From positions 23,469 through 35,091 of the forward strand of contig NZ_DHXT01000152.1 of assembly GCF_002413825.1 (NCBI RefSeq): a stretch of DNA of 11,623 nt, given 5' to 3'. Positions 8,743 through 11,623 of this stretch are shown here, in pieces (the stretch's first letter is position 1; every line of letters starts with the position of its first letter). Made by a program: the position numbers and the translations under genes. The notes beneath the pieces are model-generated. The model saw only the letters and a list, made by a program, of their open reading frames with translations, was not told the origin of the DNA and searched no databases. Origin of the DNA: Rhodoferax sp. UBA5149. Lineage in GTDB: Bacteria; Pseudomonadota; Gammaproteobacteria; Burkholderiales; Burkholderiaceae_C.

Positions 8743-9425
8743 AGTTTGGATCTTTTTCGGCCCTGGCCCCCGTATTGATTGCGGCAGCAGCTATGTTTTC
8801 TGTAGCACAAAGCACGCTGGCGCAGGCACCTTCCCGGGTCAAATTCGCCACCACGGCCGGCGACTTTGTGGTTGAGGTCTACCCCGACAAGGCACCCAAG
8901 ACCGTTGAGAATTTCTTGCAGTACGTCAAGGACAAGCACTACGACGGCACCATCTTTCACCGCGTGATCGAGAACTTCATGGTGCAGGGCGGCGGCTTTG
9001 ACGCCAAATTCATCGAGAAGAAAACCCGTGCGCCGGTGGCCCATGAAGGCCGCGAAGCGTTGGCCAAAGGCGGTGCGAAAAACGTCGTCGGCACGCTGGC
9101 CATGGCCCGCACAAACGACCCTCAATCGGCCACCGCGCAGTTCTTCATCAACGTCAAGGACAATGCGTTCCTGGACCCGATCCTGATACCGCCCGGCGAC
9201 CCGGTGCCCCGGTTCGAGTACCAGGGCCGCGTCTATGAAAACACACCGCGTGCCAACCTGGTGAACGCGCCGCAGCTGTTTGGCTACACGGTGTTCGGCA
9301 AGGTCGTCAGCGGCATGGATGTGATCCAAAAGATCAAGGCCACCCCCACCGGCGCTGGCGGCCCGTTTCCGTCCGACGTTCCCAAGACCCCCATTCTTAT
9401 CAACTCTGCAACCCTGGTGAAATAA
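8739..9425 (+). CDS. ppiA: Exported peptidyl-prolyl cis-trans isomerase, cyclophilin type
   Basis: Catalyses cis-trans isomerisation of proline peptide bonds, here probably in the periplasm. The 228 residues open with a signal peptide (hydrophobic core LAPVLIAAAAMFSV, cleavage after about residue 28-30, TLAQA). The cyclophilin domain follows: KAPKTVENFLQYV (51-63), FHRVIENFMVQGGG (73-86) with the expected catalytic Arg75, Phe80 and Gln83, LAMARTNDPQSATAQFFINV (120-139), and GYTVFGKVVSGMDVI (182-196). Compared with the cytosolic paralogue next door, it has a polar insertion of about 30 residues (roughly 147-179, PPGDPVPRFEYQGRVYENTP) in front of GYTVFGKV. I assign the symbol by location and signal peptide, as for E. 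coli PpiA; orthology is not proven. It overlaps the upstream gene by 4 bases and precedes ppiB by 3, clearly one transcription unit. Confidence 0.93.
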   Translation: MKFGSFSALAPVLIAAAAMFSVAQSTLAQAPSRVKFATTAGDFVVEVYPDKAPKTVENFLQYVKDKHYDGTIFHRVIENFMVQGGGFDAKFIEKKTRAPVAHEGREALAKGGAKNVVGTLAMARTNDPQSATAQFFINVKDNAFLDPILIPPGDPVPRFEYQGRVYENTPRANLVNAPQLFGYTVFGKVVSGMDVIQKIKATPTGAGGPFPSDVPKTPILINSATLVK

Positions 9426-9428
9426 ATC

Positions 9429-9935
9429 ATGAGCAATCCCCAAGTCGAACTCCACATTGCCAACTACGGCGTCATCACCCTTGAACTCGATCCGGAAAAG
9501 GCGCCCAAAACGGTCGCCAACTTTTTGAGCTACGTGAACAAGGGCCATTACAACAACACCATTTTTCATCGCGTCATCCCCGGTTTCATGGTGCAAGGCG
9601 GCGGCATGGAGCCCGGCATGAAGGAAAAGAAGGGCGACAAGCCGATCGACAACGAAGCCAATAATGGCCTGAAAAATCTGAATTACACCGTGGCCATGGC
9701 CCGCACCGGCGACCCACACTCGGCCACCGCGCAGTTTTTCATCAACGTGGCGGACAACACCTTCCTCAACCACACCGCTATTTCAGCCCAGGGCTGGGGC
9801 TACGCCGTGTTTGGCAAAGTGGTGTCGGGCACGGACGTGGTCGACAAGATCAAGGCCGTCAAGACCGGTCACAAGGGCCACCACGATGATGTGCCGGTCG
9901 TAGACGTGGTCATGGAAAAGGCTGTAGCGCTCTGA
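9429..9935 (+). CDS. ppiB: Cytosolic peptidyl-prolyl cis-trans isomerase, cyclophilin type
   Basis: A proline isomerase helping protein folding in the cytoplasm. The 168 residues match the length of E. coli PpiB (164) and contain no signal peptide. Motifs in order: DPEKAPKTVANFLSYVNKGH (21-40), FHRVIPGFMVQGGGMEPGM (46-64) with Arg48, Phe53 and Gln56, NYTVAMARTGDPHSATAQFF (85-104), and WGYAVFGKVVSGTDVVDKI (123-141). The domain is uninterrupted, unlike the upstream exported paralogue. It starts 3 bases after that gene and ends 1 base before lpxH, so the three are co-transcribed. Protein and DNA similarity between the pair (for example the ATAQFFINV region) suggests a tandem duplication followed by targeting to two compartments. 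Confidence 0.95.
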   Translation: MSNPQVELHIANYGVITLELDPEKAPKTVANFLSYVNKGHYNNTIFHRVIPGFMVQGGGMEPGMKEKKGDKPIDNEANNGLKNLNYTVAMARTGDPHSATAQFFINVADNTFLNHTAISAQGWGYAVFGKVVSGTDVVDKIKAVKTGHKGHHDDVPVVDVVMEKAVAL

Positions 9936-9936
9936 C

Positions 9937-10803
9937 ATGAGCCCGGCAGTACCGCCAATTTCGGGGCACGCCGCTGCGCCGCCCTGGCCGGTACTGCAAG
10001 CGCCACCCGATTGGCGAAACGTCGATTTCATCTCCGATCTGCACCTGCAGCCCAGCGAGGCCGTCACTTTCAGCGCCTGGCAAAAATACATGGAGACGAC
10101 GCGGGCCGATGCCGTGTTCATCCTGGGTGATCTGTTTGAAGTCTGGGTCGGCGACGATGTGATGGATGACATTGATGTCGCCGCTGATCAGACGCACGGC
10201 TTTGAAGCCTGTTGCGCCCAGGTGCTCAAAGCAGCCTCGCAACGCCTCGACATTTTCTTCATGCACGGCAACCGCGATTTTCTGCTGGGCCCGGCGTTCG
10301 CCCAAGCCAGCGGCATGACCCTGTTGGGCGACCCGAGCGTGCTGGACTTTGGCGGACAACGCTGGCTGCTGTCGCATGGCGATGCCTTGTGCCTGCTGGA
10401 TACCGATTACATGCAGTTTCGGGCTCAGGTTCGCAGCGCGCAATGGCAGCAAGAATTTCTGGCCAAACCACTGGCCCAGCGGCAGCTTATTGCACGCGCG
10501 CTGCGCACGCAAAGTGAAACGCGCAAACACAGCGGCGTACCGTATGCCGACCTCGACTTCGAGGCGACCTGCGACTGGCTGCGCACAGCCCAGGCCAGCA
10601 CCTTGATTCACGGCCACACCCACAAGCCGGCCAACCATGATCTGTCAAGTGGTGCGGCAACGGGGTTGCGCCGCATCGTCCTGAGCGACTGGGACGCTGG
10701 CGCCACGCCGCCACGCGCCGAAGTTCTGCGGATCAGTATGGCCTCAAGCACGCAGCCAACTGAAACCTCAGTTCGACGCATCGACACAAGTCATGCGGCT
10801 TAA
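9937..10803 (+). CDS. lpxH: UDP-2,3-diacylglucosamine diphosphatase
   Basis: Hydrolyses UDP-2,3-diacylglucosamine to lipid X and UMP, the fourth step of lipid A synthesis, at the cytoplasmic face of the inner membrane. The 288 residues carry the calcineurin-like metallophosphatase motifs: FISDLHL (31-37; Asp34, His36), LGDLFEVWVGDD (63-74; Asp65), MHGNRDFLLG (109-118; Asn112), LLSHGDALC (144-152; His147) and IHGHTHKP (224-231; His225, His227). These supply the two Mn ions and the catalytic site. It is longer than E. coli LpxH (240): about 27 extra residues at the N-terminus before WRNVDFISDLH, and a polar tail after EVLRISM (263-269). A later start is therefore possible, but the ATG at 9937, one base after the ppiB stop, fits tight coupling. 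It is the last gene of the envelope operon, followed by the terminator at 10819. Confidence 0.94.
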   Translation: MSPAVPPISGHAAAPPWPVLQAPPDWRNVDFISDLHLQPSEAVTFSAWQKYMETTRADAVFILGDLFEVWVGDDVMDDIDVAADQTHGFEACCAQVLKAASQRLDIFFMHGNRDFLLGPAFAQASGMTLLGDPSVLDFGGQRWLLSHGDALCLLDTDYMQFRAQVRSAQWQQEFLAKPLAQRQLIARALRTQSETRKHSGVPYADLDFEATCDWLRTAQASTLIHGHTHKPANHDLSSGAATGLRRIVLSDWDAGATPPRAEVLRISMASSTQPTETSVRRIDTSHAA

Positions 10804-10818
10804 TCAAGCTCGTGAAAC

Positions 10819-10848
10819 AAAAAAAGGCCGCTGTGAGCGGCCTTTTTT
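10819..10848. terminator. Bidirectional rho-independent terminator between lpxH (+) and the DUF349 gene (-)
   Basis: GGCCGCT (10826-10832) and AGCGGCC (10836-10842) form a perfect 7-bp stem with a GTG loop. It is flanked by seven A (10819-10825) and six T (10843-10848), so it works from either side. It lies 15 bases after the lpxH stop and 22 bases beyond the stop of the convergent gene. Confidence 0.92.
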
Positions 10849-10870
10849 ACAACTGGGCGATGGGCGCTTG

Positions 10871-11623
10871 TTAGGGCTTGAGCAAGACCTTCAGCACGTT
10901 TTGCAGCCGGCGCGCCAGGCCTGCGTCAAAAGCACCGGCCAAGACGGTGGCGGCATCCTGGCCCCAGGTCTGGACAGGCGCCGGATCATTGCGCTTGGTC
11001 AGCAGCTGCAACTGCAGCGCACGGCGTGCGTTCAGGTGCTCGGCGGGTGTCGGCAGCTCGGACGCCATTTCCAGACGCAGCAGGGCCACACTGGCGTCGC
11101 CTGCGGGCGCTTGCCCCAGTGCTTTGGTCCAGGCGCCGCGGGTCGCTGCGCTGACGCGGTTGCCTAGTTCCTGCGCCGAGGGCACTTGGGCCGCATCGCG
11201 CTGCTCCCACGCGGCCAGCACCTGAGTCAGCGCCTCACCGTGCGCCTGCGCCGCCAGCTTGCGCAAAGCGAACTGGGCGTGCTCCATGGCGTCGCGTTGC
11301 GCGCGAAAGGCGGTGTCGCCCAAACGCGGGGCCTCAGACCAGGATCCTGAAGCACTATCACGCCCATCGCGCCGTGGTGCCCGGTCATCCGGACGACCTG
11401 AGAAGCCACCATCACGCGGGCCACGGCTGTTGTCTCTGGCGCCGTCCCGTCCGCCCTCTTTGCGGTCACCAAACTTGCCACCGCGGCCCATGGGCGCGGG
11501 TTCGGCCTTTTTCATGCCGGGTCGGTCATCGCCGCGCACCGCCACCACTGGCTTGGGGGCAGGCTTTGGCGCGACCACGGGTTCCACAGGAGCCGCCGCT
11601 TCGGCGCTTGCGTCCGCTTCAAC
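10871..11623 (-). CDS. Probable DUF349-domain protein, C-terminal part (5' end outside the window)
   Basis: The frame is open from the right edge (11623) to TAA at 10871-10873, 250 residues visible. The GTG at 11585-11587 is an internal valine, since the frame continues upstream of it without a stop. The visible part begins with an Ala/Pro/Val stretch (VVAPKPAPKPVV), continues with about 50 residues rich in Gly, Arg and Asp (GRGGKFGDRKEGGRDGARD and similar), and ends with a helical domain of about 145 residues (FRAQRDAMEHAQFALRKLA ... RRLQNVLKVLLKP). The last part resembles the C-terminus of long DUF349 proteins of Comamonadaceae as I remember them; the DUF349 repeats themselves would lie outside the window. 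The function of that family is not established. The Arg/Gly-rich linker suggests RNA or other polyanion binding, which is inference. It converges on lpxH across a shared terminator. Confidence 0.6.
   Translation of the reverse strand, partial: VEADASAEAAAPVEPVVAPKPAPKPVVAVRGDDRPGMKKAEPAPMGRGGKFGDRKEGGRDGARDNSRGPRDGGFSGRPDDRAPRRDGRDSASGSWSEAPRLGDTAFRAQRDAMEHAQFALRKLAAQAHGEALTQVLAAWEQRDAAQVPSAQELGNRVSAATRGAWTKALGQAPAGDASVALLRLEMASELPTPAEHLNARRALQLQLLTKRNDPAPVQTWGQDAATVLAGAFDAGLARRLQNVLKVLLKP

Noticed and set aside
8721..9773. Open frame of 350 codons opposite the two cyclophilin genes
   Set aside because: Antisense shadow covering both tandem paralogues; the apparent internal repetition in its product only mirrors the cyclophilin duplication.

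Overview
The window looks like chromosomal core DNA from a betaproteobacterium of the order Burkholderiales, most likely a Comamonadaceae member of the Rhodoferax/Polaromonas/Acidovorax type. The basis is the high GC content, the close match of every recognised protein to betaproteobacterial families as I know them, the gene order, and a short dispersed repeat that I remember as characteristic of Comamonadaceae genomes. No database search was run.

Layout. (1) Positions 1-552 (+) hold the 3' part of rpoD, the housekeeping sigma factor, cut by the window edge. (2) A strong bidirectional hairpin terminator (641-678) separates rpoD from a convergent tRNA-Ser(GCU) gene (719-811, -). (3) Positions 6207 down to 719 form one continuous minus-strand cluster, read in the order cysS, an AlkA-like DNA glycosylase, accA, tilS, lysC, tRNA-Ser. 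Gaps are 12-45 bases, so cysS to lysC is probably one operon; the tRNA gene has its own candidate promoter overlapping the end of lysC. (4) A divergent intergenic region (6208-6393) separates this cluster from a plus-strand operon (6394-10803): an exported TPR protein, an exported L,D-transpeptidase-like protein, a signal-peptide-bearing cyclophilin, a cytosolic cyclophilin and lpxH. Its last four genes overlap or lie 1-3 bases apart. (5) A second bidirectional terminator (10819-10848) separates lpxH from a convergent minus-strand gene, the C-terminal part of a probable DUF349 protein that runs off the right edge.

How the genes work together. The minus cluster mixes translation (cysS, tilS, tRNA-Ser), lysine/threonine/methionine precursor supply (lysC), fatty acid initiation (accA) and alkylation repair. 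tilS uses lysine and lysC opens the lysine pathway, a possible reason for their tight adjacency. The plus operon is about the cell envelope: peptidoglycan (L,D-transpeptidase-like enzyme and its TPR partner), folding of exported proteins (cyclophilin) and lipid A (lpxH).

I found no mobile gene cassette, phage, CRISPR array, defence system or clearly new multigene system; this is an ordinary core region. The points most worth a second look are two copies of a ~54-bp dispersed repeat that now supply protein-coding sequence (inside tilS, and across the start of the DNA glycosylase), and the adjacent TPR and L,D-transpeptidase-like genes that appear to share the same C-terminal domain.
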